DNA of 64,000 nt from Novosphingobium sp. PC22D (GTDB taxonomy: Bacteria; Pseudomonadota; Alphaproteobacteria; Sphingomonadales; Sphingomonadaceae), in contig NZ_MWMO01000008.1 of NCBI RefSeq assembly GCF_002556635.1, positions 120,188 through 184,187 on the forward strand, written 5' to 3'. The translations under genes were made by a program, and so were the position numbers. A model generated the notes under the pieces. It saw only the letters and a list, made by a program, of their open reading frames with translations. It did no database searches and had not been told where the DNA came from. Shown here one piece after another: positions 27,558 to 36,242 of this stretch (its first letter is position 1; every line of letters starts with the position of its first letter).

Positions 27558-28112
27558 ATGATGATTCGGCACTGCGCCGCAATGGCGCTCTTGTTATCGA
27601 CGCTCGCGGCGCTCGCCGCGGTTCCTGCCGGCGCGAAGGACAAGGATGACGATCCGGTCCCTGCCGCGGTCGAAAAACTGGCGGAATGCCGCGGGATTGC
27701 CGACGATGCGCAGCGGCTCGCCTGTTACGATCGCGAGGCGACGGCGCTTATCGCCGCGACCGAGGAAGGCTCTGTGCGGATCGTCGACAGCGAGGAAGTG
27801 AAGTCGATCCGCCGTTCGTTGTTCGGCTTCTCGGTACCGCGGATCGGCCTGTTCGGCGGCGGCAAGGAGAAGGGCGAGGAGGAGGAGGTCAAGCTCCTCC
27901 AGACGACGGTCACCCGGGTCCAGTCGCTGCCTCACGGCAAGTACCTGTTCACGATCGCCGAAGGCGACGCCAAGTGGCAGACCACCGACGCCCCGCTCGC
28001 GCTGCGCAAGCCCAAGGTCGGCGACGGCGTCGAGATCGAGCGCGCCGCGCTCGGCTCGTACTGGGTGCGGTTCGAAGGGCAGCGCTCGGTGAAGGGCAAG
28101 CGGGTCGAGTGA
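27558..28112 (+). CDS. Secreted protein of unknown function
   Basis: A 184-residue protein with a signal peptide (MALLLSTLAALAAVPAGA). A short motif AECRGIADDAQRLACYDRE follows, a pattern (C-x13-CYD) found at the N-terminus of various periplasmic proteins. The C-terminal part (residues 110-175) is beta-rich: VTRVQSLPHGKYLFTIAEG, then VGDGVEIERAALGSYWVRF, suggesting a small barrel or OB-like domain. I do not recognise a named family. It is 65 bases after the small VTGS protein and in the same direction. Confidence 0.7.
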   Translation: MMIRHCAAMALLLSTLAALAAVPAGAKDKDDDPVPAAVEKLAECRGIADDAQRLACYDREATALIAATEEGSVRIVDSEEVKSIRRSLFGFSVPRIGLFGGGKEKGEEEEVKLLQTTVTRVQSLPHGKYLFTIAEGDAKWQTTDAPLALRKPKVGDGVEIERAALGSYWVRFEGQRSVKGKRVE

Positions 28113-28236
28113 ACGCAAGCCCGGCGCTGTCCGCGTCGCTCGGCTCGCCGCGACTCAGGCGAGATGCAGAGTTGCGGTTCCGGGCCGATGGTGATGAAAC
28201 ACGCCACGTTTCCCTTCGATGGTCTGACCGACGCGT

Positions 28237-29244
28237 TTGAAACACCCCCGCTCTCCGAGACGCTGGCCGAGGCTACTGGCCGCCGCCGTGCTTGCCGCGT
28301 TCCTCGTGTTCACCTGGCTGCGCAGCGAGCCGCCGCGACCGTCCAAGTCGCGCCTCCTGAAGGTCGAGCGCCTGGCACGCCCCTCGCGGGAGACGGTCGG
28401 CGGCAGCCTGGGCGCGTTCCGCCTCGACGGTATCTGGCACCTGACCAGCACCTGGTTCTACTTCGGCGGCTTCTCATCGATCGTGCCGCTGCCCGGGCAC
28501 CGGCTGCTGGCGGTGTCCGACAGTGGCTACCGCGTGAGCTTCGTCACACCGGATCGCGGCCGACCGCGGCCGCTGATCGCCGATTCCGATCATATCTTCC
28601 CGGATGAACAGTACATCCGCGATGTCGAATCGACCACGATCGACCCGGTCCGTCGCACGATGTGGCACGGCATCGAAGGCGACAACGCGATCCTACGCAC
28701 CGACTACGGCTGGTCGCGGGCCAGCAAGGTCGAACCCGAGGCGATCGCCGGGTGGGGGACCAATTCGGGGCCGGAAGCCATGGTCCGCCTGCGCGACGGG
28801 CGCTTCGTGCTGCTGCGTGAGGCCTTCACCGGCTGGCTGGAGCCGCGCCGGCACGCGGCGGTGTTGTTCGCGGGCGATCCGGTCGAAGGGGCCAAGGCGC
28901 AAGCCTTCGTGTTCGACGGCCCCGACCGCTTCGCGCCGACCGACATGGCGCAGATGCCGGACGGGCGGGTCCTGATCCTCATGCGCCGGTTGGTCTGGCC
29001 GATGCCGCAGCGCTTCGCGGGCCGCATCGCGATCGCCGATCCGCGCGAGATCCGCCCCGGCAAGCCCTGGCGCACGCGTACTGTCGCTTATCTCAACTCG
29101 TCGCTGCCGGTCGACAACTTCGAGGGCATGGCGATCGTTCCCGACGGCGGGCGGCTCTCCGTCTGGATCATTTCGGACGACAACTTCGGCGCTTTCCAGC
29201 GGACCCTGCTCTGGAAACTCAGCGTCGATCCGCGCAAGCTCTAG
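28237..29244 (+). CDS. Esterase-like phytase-family protein
   Basis: A 335-residue protein with one N-terminal membrane anchor or uncleaved signal (LLAAAVLAAFLVFTWL) and a beta-propeller-like body. SSIVPLPGHRLLAVSDSGYRV, DVESTTIDPVRRTMWHGIEGDN and NFEGMAIVPDGGRLSVWIISDDNF are signatures of the phytase-like esterase domain (PF13449). The substrate is uncertain; despite the name, phytase activity is rarely shown. The start is a TTG at 28237; no ATG precedes the membrane segment. The gene follows the secreted protein by 124 bases. Confidence 0.82.
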   Translation: MKHPRSPRRWPRLLAAAVLAAFLVFTWLRSEPPRPSKSRLLKVERLARPSRETVGGSLGAFRLDGIWHLTSTWFYFGGFSSIVPLPGHRLLAVSDSGYRVSFVTPDRGRPRPLIADSDHIFPDEQYIRDVESTTIDPVRRTMWHGIEGDNAILRTDYGWSRASKVEPEAIAGWGTNSGPEAMVRLRDGRFVLLREAFTGWLEPRRHAAVLFAGDPVEGAKAQAFVFDGPDRFAPTDMAQMPDGRVLILMRRLVWPMPQRFAGRIAIADPREIRPGKPWRTRTVAYLNSSLPVDNFEGMAIVPDGGRLSVWIISDDNFGAFQRTLLWKLSVDPRKL

Positions 29245-29268
29245 CGGCCTGCCGTTCGGGCCGGACGC

Positions 29269-29299
29269 AAAAAGGCGCGCGCGGAAAGCCGCACGCGCC
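29269..29299 (-). terminator. Terminator of rpmB (minus strand)
   Basis: 29274-29284 pairs with 29289-29299 (11-position stem, one C/A mismatch, four-base loop). Five A at 29269-29273 read as a U-run on the minus strand, so it ends rpmB transcription. It may also block read-through from the convergent phytase-like gene. Confidence 0.75.
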
Positions 29300-29335
29300 G
29301 GTAATGCCTGGAAACCGCCCTTGCGGGCGAGGCGA

Positions 29336-29620
29336 TCAGGCCGCCTGCTTCTTCTTGAGCTCGCGCTTCACCTTGAGCGCGCGCGGGCTGAGCTTGCTGT
29401 CCGAAGTCTTGAGCAGCCAGTTGTCGAGGCCGCCGTTGTGCTCGACCGAGCGCAGGCCGTGCGTCGAGACGCGGAACTTGAAGCTCCGCTCGAGACCGTC
29501 CGACAACAGGGTGACGTTCTGCAGGTTGGGCAGGAACACACGCTTGGTCTTGTTGTTCGCGTGGCTGACGTTGCAGCCGACCTGGCGGCCCTTGCCAGTC
29601 AGTTCGCAGATGCGGGACAT
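29336..29620 (-). CDS. rpmB: 50S ribosomal protein L28
   Basis: A 94-residue basic ribosomal protein. It begins [20 protein letters not shown], followed by [15 protein letters not shown] and a C-terminal lysine/arginine tail, all typical of the alphaproteobacterial L28. It is in a single-gene unit with its own terminator downstream. Confidence 0.97.
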   Translation of the reverse strand: MSRICELTGKGRQVGCNVSHANNKTKRVFLPNLQNVTLLSDGLERSFKFRVSTHGLRSVEHNGGLDNWLLKTSDSKLSPRALKVKRELKKKQAA

Positions 29621-29733
29621 GCTCTTTCTCGCTTAGAAAAGTCGTTGCCGTTGATACGGGAAGGCGCGCCCTTACCGATTCCCGGGGGCAAGGTCAAGTT
29701 GTACACAGGCGAGCGAAGCGCTAGCGCGCCCGG

Positions 29734-30192
29734 ATGACTCGCTGGCCGCTTCCCGAATCGATGGCGCTGGCGCTCGCGCAGGCGCGCCTAGCCGCCGGGC
29801 GGGGCGAAGTGCCGATCGGCGCGCTGGTCGTCAAGGACGGGCGAGTGCTCGGCGCGGCGGGCAACGAAACGCGCGGGCTGGCCGATCCCTCGGCGCATGC
29901 CGAAATGCTGGCAATTCGCCGCGCCGCCACAGCGCTCGGCAACGAGCGGCTCGACGGCTGCGAGCTGTGGGTCACGCTCGAGCCCTGTGCGATGTGTGCC
30001 GGCGTCATTTGCCATGCACGGATCGCCCGCCTCTATTACGCCGCGCCCGACCCCAAGGGCGGCGGCGTGGAGCACGGCGCGCGTGTTTTCGATCATCCCC
30101 AGTGCCTGCATCGCCCCGAGGTCTATCCCGGCATCGGTGAAGCCGAATCGGCCGATCTGCTGCGCGGGTTCTTCCGCGAACGGCGCGACTGA
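29734..30192 (+). CDS. tadA: tRNA-specific adenosine deaminase TadA
   Basis: A 152-residue zinc deaminase that converts adenosine-34 of tRNA-Arg(ACG) to inosine. Zinc and catalytic motifs are present: HAE at residues 55-57 (H55, catalytic E57) and PCAMC with C85 and C88. GALVVKDGRVLG and ARIARLYYAAPDPKGGGVEHG are family patterns. The ATG at 29734 begins MTRWPLPESMALAL, a usual start. Another sulfotransferase-like gene begins 64 bases downstream. Confidence 0.95.
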   Translation: MTRWPLPESMALALAQARLAAGRGEVPIGALVVKDGRVLGAAGNETRGLADPSAHAEMLAIRRAATALGNERLDGCELWVTLEPCAMCAGVICHARIARLYYAAPDPKGGGVEHGARVFDHPQCLHRPEVYPGIGEAESADLLRGFFRERRD

Positions 30193-30256
30193 TCGGCCTG
30201 GCGGACGGTCTAGCGAACGGCTCGACGCACGGGCGCTGCGTGGCTATGCCCGAGGC

Positions 30257-31315
30257 ATGAGCCCGCCCCTCGCCGAGATGCTTGCCGCGCCCGAACTGCT
30301 GCCCCACGCGATCGACGAGACGGGCACGCGGCTGCTGCTGCTGCAACTCGACGAAGCGACGATCCGCGAGGCGAGCTTTCTCGACCAGCGCGTGGTCGGC
30401 GCGCAGCCGCGCGGCTCGTGGCAGGCACTCGACGATGTGATCGCGGCGATCGATCCGGCCATGCCTGACGATGCCGACTATATCTTCCACCTAGGCCATG
30501 TCGGCTCGACGCTCGTCGCCCGCCTGCTCGGTGAACTTGGCGGCGTGCTCGCGCTACGCGAGCCGCAGATCCTGCGCCGGCTCAGCGAAATCGCGGCCAA
30601 GGGCGATCCGCCCGACGCGCTGTGGGACCCCGCCATCGTCGAAGTGCGGATCGCGGCGCTGCGCCGTCTGCTCGCGCGCCGCTTCCGGCCCGAGCAGCGC
30701 ACGCTCGTCAAGGCGACGAGTTTCGTCAGCCAGATCGCCGACCGTCTGCTCGCACCCGGTGCGCGCACGCTTTTTCTCGAGGTCTCGCTCGAAAGCTACA
30801 TGCGCACGATCCTCGCCGGAGAGAACTCGCGGGCCGAGGCGATGCTGCTCGCGCCGCAAAGGCTGGCGCGGCTGGCGAAGCTCGTGCCCGAGATGCCCTG
30901 GCGCGTCTGGACGATGAGCGAGGGCGAGAAGGTCGCGCTCGGCTGGCTGGTCGAGACGCTGAGCCTCGAGCGGGCCGCAGCGCGGATGGCCGGAGACGCG
31001 GTGCTGCGCGTCGATTTCGACCGCTTTCTCGATGATCCTGCGGCGGGGATCATGCGCATGGCCGGGCACTTGCGGCTGCCGCTGGCGGAGGGTGAGGCCG
31101 CGCGGCTTGCGGCGAGCCCCTTGATGACGCGCTATTCGAAGGCGCCCGAACACGAATACAGCGCGCAGCTTCGCCGCAACCTGCAACGGCAGGCGGGCGA
31201 GGAACACCGGGCGGCCATTGCCCAAGGACTGGCGTGGATCGAGGCATGCGCCGCGCGCGATGCATCGATCGCGCAGGCGACAAGACGGAACGCAAGCCAT
31301 GTTCAAGCAGATTGA
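30257..31315 (+). CDS. Sulfotransferase-like P-loop protein (paralogue 2)
   Basis: A 352-residue protein with the P-loop IFHLGHVGSTLVARLL near residue 80, then LREPQILRRL, LVKATSFVSQIADRLL and LEVSLESYMRTILAG. The order of these elements is the same as in the protein at 26057-27079, so the two are paralogues in a divergent sulfotransferase-like group. The C-terminal half holds VLRVDFDRFLDDPAAGI, a pattern seen in true sulfotransferases near the end of the fold. No signal peptide is visible. The 3' end overlaps the dioxygenase gene by 17 bases, so the two are co-translated and may act on the same substrate. Confidence 0.72.
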   Translation: MSPPLAEMLAAPELLPHAIDETGTRLLLLQLDEATIREASFLDQRVVGAQPRGSWQALDDVIAAIDPAMPDDADYIFHLGHVGSTLVARLLGELGGVLALREPQILRRLSEIAAKGDPPDALWDPAIVEVRIAALRRLLARRFRPEQRTLVKATSFVSQIADRLLAPGARTLFLEVSLESYMRTILAGENSRAEAMLLAPQRLARLAKLVPEMPWRVWTMSEGEKVALGWLVETLSLERAAARMAGDAVLRVDFDRFLDDPAAGIMRMAGHLRLPLAEGEAARLAASPLMTRYSKAPEHEYSAQLRRNLQRQAGEEHRAAIAQGLAWIEACAARDASIAQATRRNASHVQAD

Positions 31316-31964
31316 AGGCCTTCTCACGAGCGAGGAAGTGGCCGAGCTCAACCGCATCGCCGACAGTTCGGAGTTCGTCGACGGGCGCGTTTCGAACCCG
31401 CACAACCAGGCGAAGCAGAATCTCCAGCTCCACGATCCCAAGGTGATCGACGCCACCGCGCGCAAGCTGATCGATGCGCTGATGCGCTGCGAGGACTTTC
31501 GCAACTTCGCCTTCCCGCGCGTGATCGCGCCGCCGATCATCACCGCCTACCGACCCGGCATGAAGTACGGCCTTCATCCCGACGCCGCCTTCATGCAGCT
31601 CGGCAAGAGCCTGATGCGCTCGGACATCTCGTGCACCGTCTTCCTGTCCGACCCCGCGAGTTACGACGGCGGAGAGCTGCACATCTCGCTTGGCGAGCAG
31701 GACGTGCTGATCAAGATGCCCGCCGGCTCGGTCGTGCTCTATCCCTCGAACACGCTGCACCAGGTTCGCGAAGTGACGCGCGGCGAACGGCGCGTCGGCC
31801 TGACCTTCATCGAGAGCCGGATCGTCGATCCCGACAATCGCGAGTTGCTCTACGAACTCAACGAGGTCGCCGCGCTCGAGGGACTCAATATGGACTGGGA
31901 GAACTACGTGCGGTTGCAGCGCGTGCAGATGGGCCTCCTGCGCAAGTGGGCGGTGGGCTCGTGA
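31299..31964 (+). CDS. PKHD-type Fe(II)/2-oxoglutarate dioxygenase (PiuC-like)
   Basis: A 221-residue hydroxylase with an intact metal site: H93-x-D95 (GLHPDAAFM) and H154 (NTLHQV), plus R164 for 2-oxoglutarate. FLSDPASYDGGELHIS and LYPSNTLHQVREVTRGER are signatures of the PKHD/PiuC family, often found near TonB-dependent iron receptors; hence a link to the receptor 5 kb upstream is possible. Its own substrate is not known. The ATG at 31299 lies inside the end of the sulfotransferase-like gene. Confidence 0.9.
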   Translation: MFKQIEGLLTSEEVAELNRIADSSEFVDGRVSNPHNQAKQNLQLHDPKVIDATARKLIDALMRCEDFRNFAFPRVIAPPIITAYRPGMKYGLHPDAAFMQLGKSLMRSDISCTVFLSDPASYDGGELHISLGEQDVLIKMPAGSVVLYPSNTLHQVREVTRGERRVGLTFIESRIVDPDNRELLYELNEVAALEGLNMDWENYVRLQRVQMGLLRKWAVGS

Positions 31965-31989
31965 ACCGGGCCGCCCCCCGGGAAGGCGC

Positions 31990-32697
31990 CTAGAGCCCGC
32001 GCCAGATCTTGAGCGGCGTTTCGTCGGCGAGGCCGAAATGGGCGCGAGGGCACCGGGTCGGCCGAAAGCGCCGATCGTAGCAGACCCGCATGCCGCGCAG
32101 CCAGCCCGAGCCGCTCGCCTCGATGCCGACCTGCTCGGCGCGGAAGCCGGGATTGGCCAGGACGAAGGCCTTGCGAAGATCGCCCGCGGTCAGGCCTTCC
32201 TTGCGCGAGAGCCGGTCGGCGTCGGGCCAGCGCAGCGATCGCCAGAGGATCGCGCTCACCTTGTAGTACTTCTCCGGCGTCCTCGTCATGCAAGTGCCGT
32301 GCTTGAGCCATTCGTGTTCGAGCATCCAGGGCACCGGGGTCATGCACAAGTGCTTGCGGATCAGCTCTGGGGAGGGCCTGGGCCCGGTCGCGCACCACTG
32401 CGGATAGGGGCCTCGCGCCGCCTCGGGCCAGAGCCCGTGCAGCACGAAGCCGAAGCGGCCATAGCGCTTCGAGCACTGCATCGTGCCCTTGTTGCGCGCG
32501 AGGCGGCAATATTCGGGCGACCAGCTCGCGGACAGCGAATAGCCGCCGATCGCGGTCTTGCGGGCGGGCCCGTCGGGCGTGACCGGCCGCGAAGGCTCGA
32601 GCGTGCGGGGCAGGCGGCACTGATAGGCCTGGGCGAGCGCGGGTGTCGCCGGGACGAGCAGCAGCAGGCTCGCGGCGATAACGCCCGTGCGGCTCAC
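31990..32697 (-). CDS. Secreted ribonuclease T2
   Basis: A 235-residue secreted endoribonuclease. The signal peptide is residues 1-23 (AASLLLLVPATPALAQ). Both catalytic motifs of the RNase T2 family are present: FVLHGLWPE at residues 85-92 (CAS I) and HEWLKHGTC at 128-136 (CAS II). Six or more cysteines fit the family's disulfides. It cleaves RNA with a 2',3'-cyclic phosphate intermediate, presumably in the periplasm or outside the cell. Translation starts at GTG 32697, which overlaps the nadC stop. Confidence 0.92.
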   Translation of the reverse strand: MSRTGVIAASLLLLVPATPALAQAYQCRLPRTLEPSRPVTPDGPARKTAIGGYSLSASWSPEYCRLARNKGTMQCSKRYGRFGFVLHGLWPEAARGPYPQWCATGPRPSPELIRKHLCMTPVPWMLEHEWLKHGTCMTRTPEKYYKVSAILWRSLRWPDADRLSRKEGLTAGDLRKAFVLANPGFRAEQVGIEASGSGWLRGMRVCYDRRFRPTRCPRAHFGLADETPLKIWRGL

Positions 32698-33554
32698 AGC
32701 GGGGTGAAATCGAGGCCGATGTCGGCCGCCGGCGCGCTCTGGGTCAACCGGCCGACCGAGACGTAGTCGACCCCGGTGGCCGCGATGGCGCCGATCGTCT
32801 GCAGAGTGACGCCGCCCGAGGCCTCGATCGGCACGCGGCCCGCGATCAGGGCCACCGCCTCGCGCAGCATGGCCGGGGCCATGTTGTCGAGCAGCAGATG
32901 GTTCGCGCCCGCCGCCAGCGCCGGCTCGATCTGGTCGAGCCGATCGACCTCGCAGATGATCCGCTCCACCCCGGCCTCGCGCGCGCGGCGTACCGCCTCG
33001 CCGACGCCGCCCGCGACGAGGACGTGGTTGTCCTTGATCATCGCCGCGTCCCACAGGCCCATGCGGTGGTTCTGCGCGCCGCCCATGCGCGTGGCGTACT
33101 TTTCGAGGTGGCGCAGTCCGGGGATCGTCTTGCGCGTGTCGAGCAGGACCGCCTTGCCCCCCGTCGCCTCGACATACTGGCGGGTCATCGTCGCGATGCC
33201 CGAGAGATGCTGCACGGTGTTGAGCGCGCAGCGCTCGGCGGTCAGCATGGCGCGGGCATTGCCGGCAAGCCGCATGAGAGCAGTGCCCGCAGCGGCCATG
33301 GCGCCTTCCTCGGCGAGGATCTCGATCGTCATGTCGGGGTCGAGCCTGCGGAAGAAGGCCTCGGCGATCGGCAGGCCGGCGACGACGACCGCGTCGCGCG
33401 AATCCATCACGCCGCTGAAGCGCGTGTCGGGCGCGATCACGCTTTCGGCGGTGACGTCGTGGCCGCCGCCGGGCAATCCCTCGCCAAGGTCTTCCGCGAG
33501 GGTCGCCGAAACGAAGGCGTCGAGGTCGAAGCCGGGGAGAGTGAAGGCGCTCAT
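32694..33554 (-). CDS. nadC: Quinolinate phosphoribosyltransferase
   Basis: A 286-residue enzyme that forms nicotinate mononucleotide from quinolinate in NAD synthesis. Signatures are EDLGEGLPGGGHDVTAES near the start, NTVQHLSGIATMTRQYV, LDTRKTIPGLRHLEKYA and the C-terminal barrel end EASGGVTLQTIGAIAATGVDYVSVG. The ATG at 33554 (MSAFTLPGFDLDAF) fits the family; the frame is open upstream without similarity. Its stop overlaps the RNase T2 start, an unusual but tight pairing. Confidence 0.96.
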   Translation of the reverse strand: MSAFTLPGFDLDAFVSATLAEDLGEGLPGGGHDVTAESVIAPDTRFSGVMDSRDAVVVAGLPIAEAFFRRLDPDMTIEILAEEGAMAAAGTALMRLAGNARAMLTAERCALNTVQHLSGIATMTRQYVEATGGKAVLLDTRKTIPGLRHLEKYATRMGGAQNHRMGLWDAAMIKDNHVLVAGGVGEAVRRAREAGVERIICEVDRLDQIEPALAAGANHLLLDNMAPAMLREAVALIAGRVPIEASGGVTLQTIGAIAATGVDYVSVGRLTQSAPAADIGLDFTPL

Positions 33555-33639
33555 GCGCGCTCTATTGCCGCTTCGCGAACGCCCCGCAAGGGCTCCGCCG
33601 CTCCGTCCGGCCTGCTCGCGCTCGCGTCGCGCGCGGACC

Positions 33640-33990
33640 TCACTTGCGCGGCGAGCGGGGTCTGCGCGTCTTGCTGTCGAACGACTCGCACTTTTCGCGC
33701 AAGGCATTGCGTCCCTTGGCGCGCTCCATGCGAATCCGCAGATGCAGCAGCGCCAGGACCAGGGGGACGCCGATCGAGATCACCGCGAGGTGGGTGAACT
33801 GCGAGGTCCGCTCGGTATCGCGATAATGCCCGATCGCAAAGGTCACCAGGAAGAGTGCGCTCGAGGCGTACATCACCCATTCGAATCCCGAACCAACGGT
33901 TCGTCCGCTGTACTGGCGTTGTGCGAAACGCCAGAACAGACGCCTAAAAGACGGTATCCTCATCCCAGTCATCGGCCTTTTTAAGGCCAA
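33640..33990 (-). CDS. Small two-helix membrane protein, unknown
   Basis: A 116-residue protein with two predicted membrane segments (WVMYASSALFLVTFAIGHY at about 38-57 and LAVISIGVPLVLALLHLRI at about 68-87) and a highly basic tail. No known family recognised. The start may be one of three early methionines (residues 1, 7, 10). It is monocistronic between nadC and the response-regulator gene. Confidence 0.6.
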   Translation of the reverse strand: MALKRPMTGMRIPSFRRLFWRFAQRQYSGRTVGSGFEWVMYASSALFLVTFAIGHYRDTERTSQFTHLAVISIGVPLVLALLHLRIRMERAKGRNALREKCESFDSKTRRPRSPRK

Positions 33991-34178
33991 CTATTGCTCC
34001 TGATTTTCTCTTTGTCGATGCCTGTTTCGGTGCATGTTCGCCGGTCGATGCCCCGCGCCATCGATCCCGGGACGAGCGCCGACCGGTTCGGGCGACGGCA
34101 CCGCGCCCGAAGATCGACGGAAGTTCTCGCCGCGTGGCACCGTCTCGCCTTGCCGGCGCAGAGACGCGGCGAGCCTGT

Positions 34179-34976
34179 TCAATGCACGAAGCGCGCGATG
34201 ACGTCGCGATACGAGCGGCTCACTTTCACTTGTGCTCCCGAATCGAGCACGAGGAAGCATTCGCCGTTGGTATGCGGTTTGACTTGGCGGACCTGGTTCA
34301 GATTGACGATCGTCGAGCGGTGCACCCGCTGGAAGATGCGCGGATCGAGGCGACGCTCGAGATCCTTCATCGTCTCGCGCAGGATCAGCGAATTGTCGGC
34401 GGTGCGGATGCACATATAGTCGCCGGCGGCTTCGATATGCTCGATCGAATCGACGTCGATGCGGAAGATCTGGCCCCGATCCTTGATGTTGATGAGCTTC
34501 TCGTAGCGGTCGGCGCTGGTATCGGGCTCGTCGGGGAGCTGCTCCATCGCGTCGGGCGCGACTTCGGCAAGGACGTTCTTCAGCTTCTCGGCCTCTTCGG
34601 CCGAACGCTTTTCGGCAAGCCGGGTGCGCACGCGCGCGAGCGTGTCGGCGAGCTTGTCTTCCTCCACCGGCTTCATCAGGTAGTTGACCGCGTTCGCCTC
34701 GAAGGCGCGGATCGCGTGTTCCTGATAGGCGGTGACGAAGACGAACAGCGGCGGTTCGATCTCCATGACGCCGGTGACGACGGAAAAGCCATCGAATCCG
34801 GGCATCTGGATGTCGAGGAAGACCAGGTCGGGCTTTTCGGTCTTGATCTTGCGGATCGCCTCGCGCCCGTTCGAGCACGTGTCGATCACTTCGACTTCGG
34901 GGAACTTCTCGAGCCGAAGCTTGAGGCCCTGGATCGCCAGGTTCTCATCATCGACGAGGATGGTGCGGATGGTCAT
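34179..34976 (-). CDS. LytTR-family response regulator (AlgR/LytR type)
   Basis: A 265-residue two-domain regulator. The receiver domain (1-120) has D9-D10 and the phospho-acceptor D55 in LVFLDIQMPGFDG, followed by FVTAYQEHAIRAFEANAVNYLMKPV. After a linker the LytTR DNA-binding domain (about 155-262) has IEHIEAAGDYMCIRTADNSL and FQRVHRSTIVNLNQVRQV. It is 47 bases downstream of the sensor kinase gene, its presumed partner. Confidence 0.93.
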   Translation of the reverse strand: MTIRTILVDDENLAIQGLKLRLEKFPEVEVIDTCSNGREAIRKIKTEKPDLVFLDIQMPGFDGFSVVTGVMEIEPPLFVFVTAYQEHAIRAFEANAVNYLMKPVEEDKLADTLARVRTRLAEKRSAEEAEKLKNVLAEVAPDAMEQLPDEPDTSADRYEKLINIKDRGQIFRIDVDSIEHIEAAGDYMCIRTADNSLILRETMKDLERRLDPRIFQRVHRSTIVNLNQVRQVKPHTNGECFLVLDSGAQVKVSRSYRDVIARFVH

Positions 34977-35023
34977 TCGATGTGCTTCTCCAGCGCGTGA
35001 AACGCAGGTTGAAAGGAATTGTT

Positions 35024-36187
35024 TCAGCGAGCCGCGACGGAAACGGCACGGACAGGAACGCTTTCCTCCTCGTGCTGCTCGCGCAACTCGACCGGGATTT
35101 CGATAATGACGGCAAAGCCGCCATCGGGCGGTTCTATCGTTTCGAAACGGTGCTTGTCGCCGTAGGCCTGGGCCAGGCGGTCGCGGATATTCGACAGGCC
35201 CACGCCCGTCGATACGGGTTCACCTCCATCGTAGGTTACGCCCGAGAGCCTGTTGCTGGTCGCGCTGCTTTGCAAGCCGGGCCCGGTGTCCGAGACGGTG
35301 ATGCGAAGCATCTGCCCGACAAGCTGCGTGGAGATGTCGATCTCCGCGCCGCTTTCCTGCGGACTGACCGCGTACTTGATCGCGTTCTCGACCAGCGGCT
35401 GGAGCAGCAGCGAGGGCAGCATCGCGTTCTCGGTGGCGGGATCGATGTCGAAATGGGTGCGCAGCCGTTCCTCGAAGCGCATGCGCTCGATATCGAGGTA
35501 GAGCTTCAGCGTCTCCACTTCCTGCGCGACGGTTACGCGCCCGGAAGGCTTGTTGACGAGGGTATAGCGCAGGAACGAGGAGAGCCGGCTGAGCATCGCG
35601 TTGGCGGGCTCGGTCTGCTTGAGCAGCACCAGCGTCGAGATCGAGTTGAGCGTGTTGAACAGAAAGTGCGGATTGAGCTGATAGCGCAGCATCGCGAGCT
35701 GCGCCTGCGTCGCCTGCGATTCGAGCTGGATGAGCTGGTCGTTCTGGTCCTCGACCTGAAGATAGAAATTGATCGCGTAGTAGAGCGCCGACCACGCGCC
35801 GAGCAGCGTCGCATCGAGATAGAACACGCCGATGAAGAGCTGCGCGAAGTTCGCCTCGCTCTCGGTGCGGTATAGCGAGATCACCCAGGCGTCGATGAAG
35901 GCGTGGAGCCCGACCGCGAAGGGCAGCACCAGCATCGTCACCCCCCAGGTGACGAGCGGGCGCTGGCCGATGAGCTGGCGATAGATCACCGCGAGCACCA
36001 GCGAGATCGAAAAGCCCGTCACCGTCGCGATCAGCACGAGCACGAGGAAGGCGGCGGGCTGGTCGTTGGCGATCGCCGACATCGCGCGCAGCAGCATCGC
36101 GCCGGCCCAGCCGGCAAGCTGGAGGCGCCAGAAGGCCTGGTTCTTGTTCGCGAAGAACGGGTTGGGCTGGATCGGGAGGACTGCCAT
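35024..36187 (-). CDS. LytS-type membrane sensor histidine kinase
   Basis: A 387-residue kinase with four predicted N-terminal membrane segments (within residues 25-140) and no large periplasmic domain. The phosphorylation box is RYQLNPHFLFNTLNSIS with His174 (His_kinase family PF06580). The ATPase domain has ENAIKYAV (N box) and SDTGPG (G1), then GVGLSNIRDRL (G2). The signal is unknown. It forms a pair with the LytTR regulator immediately downstream. Confidence 0.92.
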   Translation of the reverse strand: MAVLPIQPNPFFANKNQAFWRLQLAGWAGAMLLRAMSAIANDQPAAFLVLVLIATVTGFSISLVLAVIYRQLIGQRPLVTWGVTMLVLPFAVGLHAFIDAWVISLYRTESEANFAQLFIGVFYLDATLLGAWSALYYAINFYLQVEDQNDQLIQLESQATQAQLAMLRYQLNPHFLFNTLNSISTLVLLKQTEPANAMLSRLSSFLRYTLVNKPSGRVTVAQEVETLKLYLDIERMRFEERLRTHFDIDPATENAMLPSLLLQPLVENAIKYAVSPQESGAEIDISTQLVGQMLRITVSDTGPGLQSSATSNRLSGVTYDGGEPVSTGVGLSNIRDRLAQAYGDKHRFETIEPPDGGFAVIIEIPVELREQHEEESVPVRAVSVAAR

Positions 36188-36242
36188 CGGCCTATCTTCT
36201 AGCTCAAGCCGGGTAAAAGCGGAAATCGCGCGTCCGGGTCTC

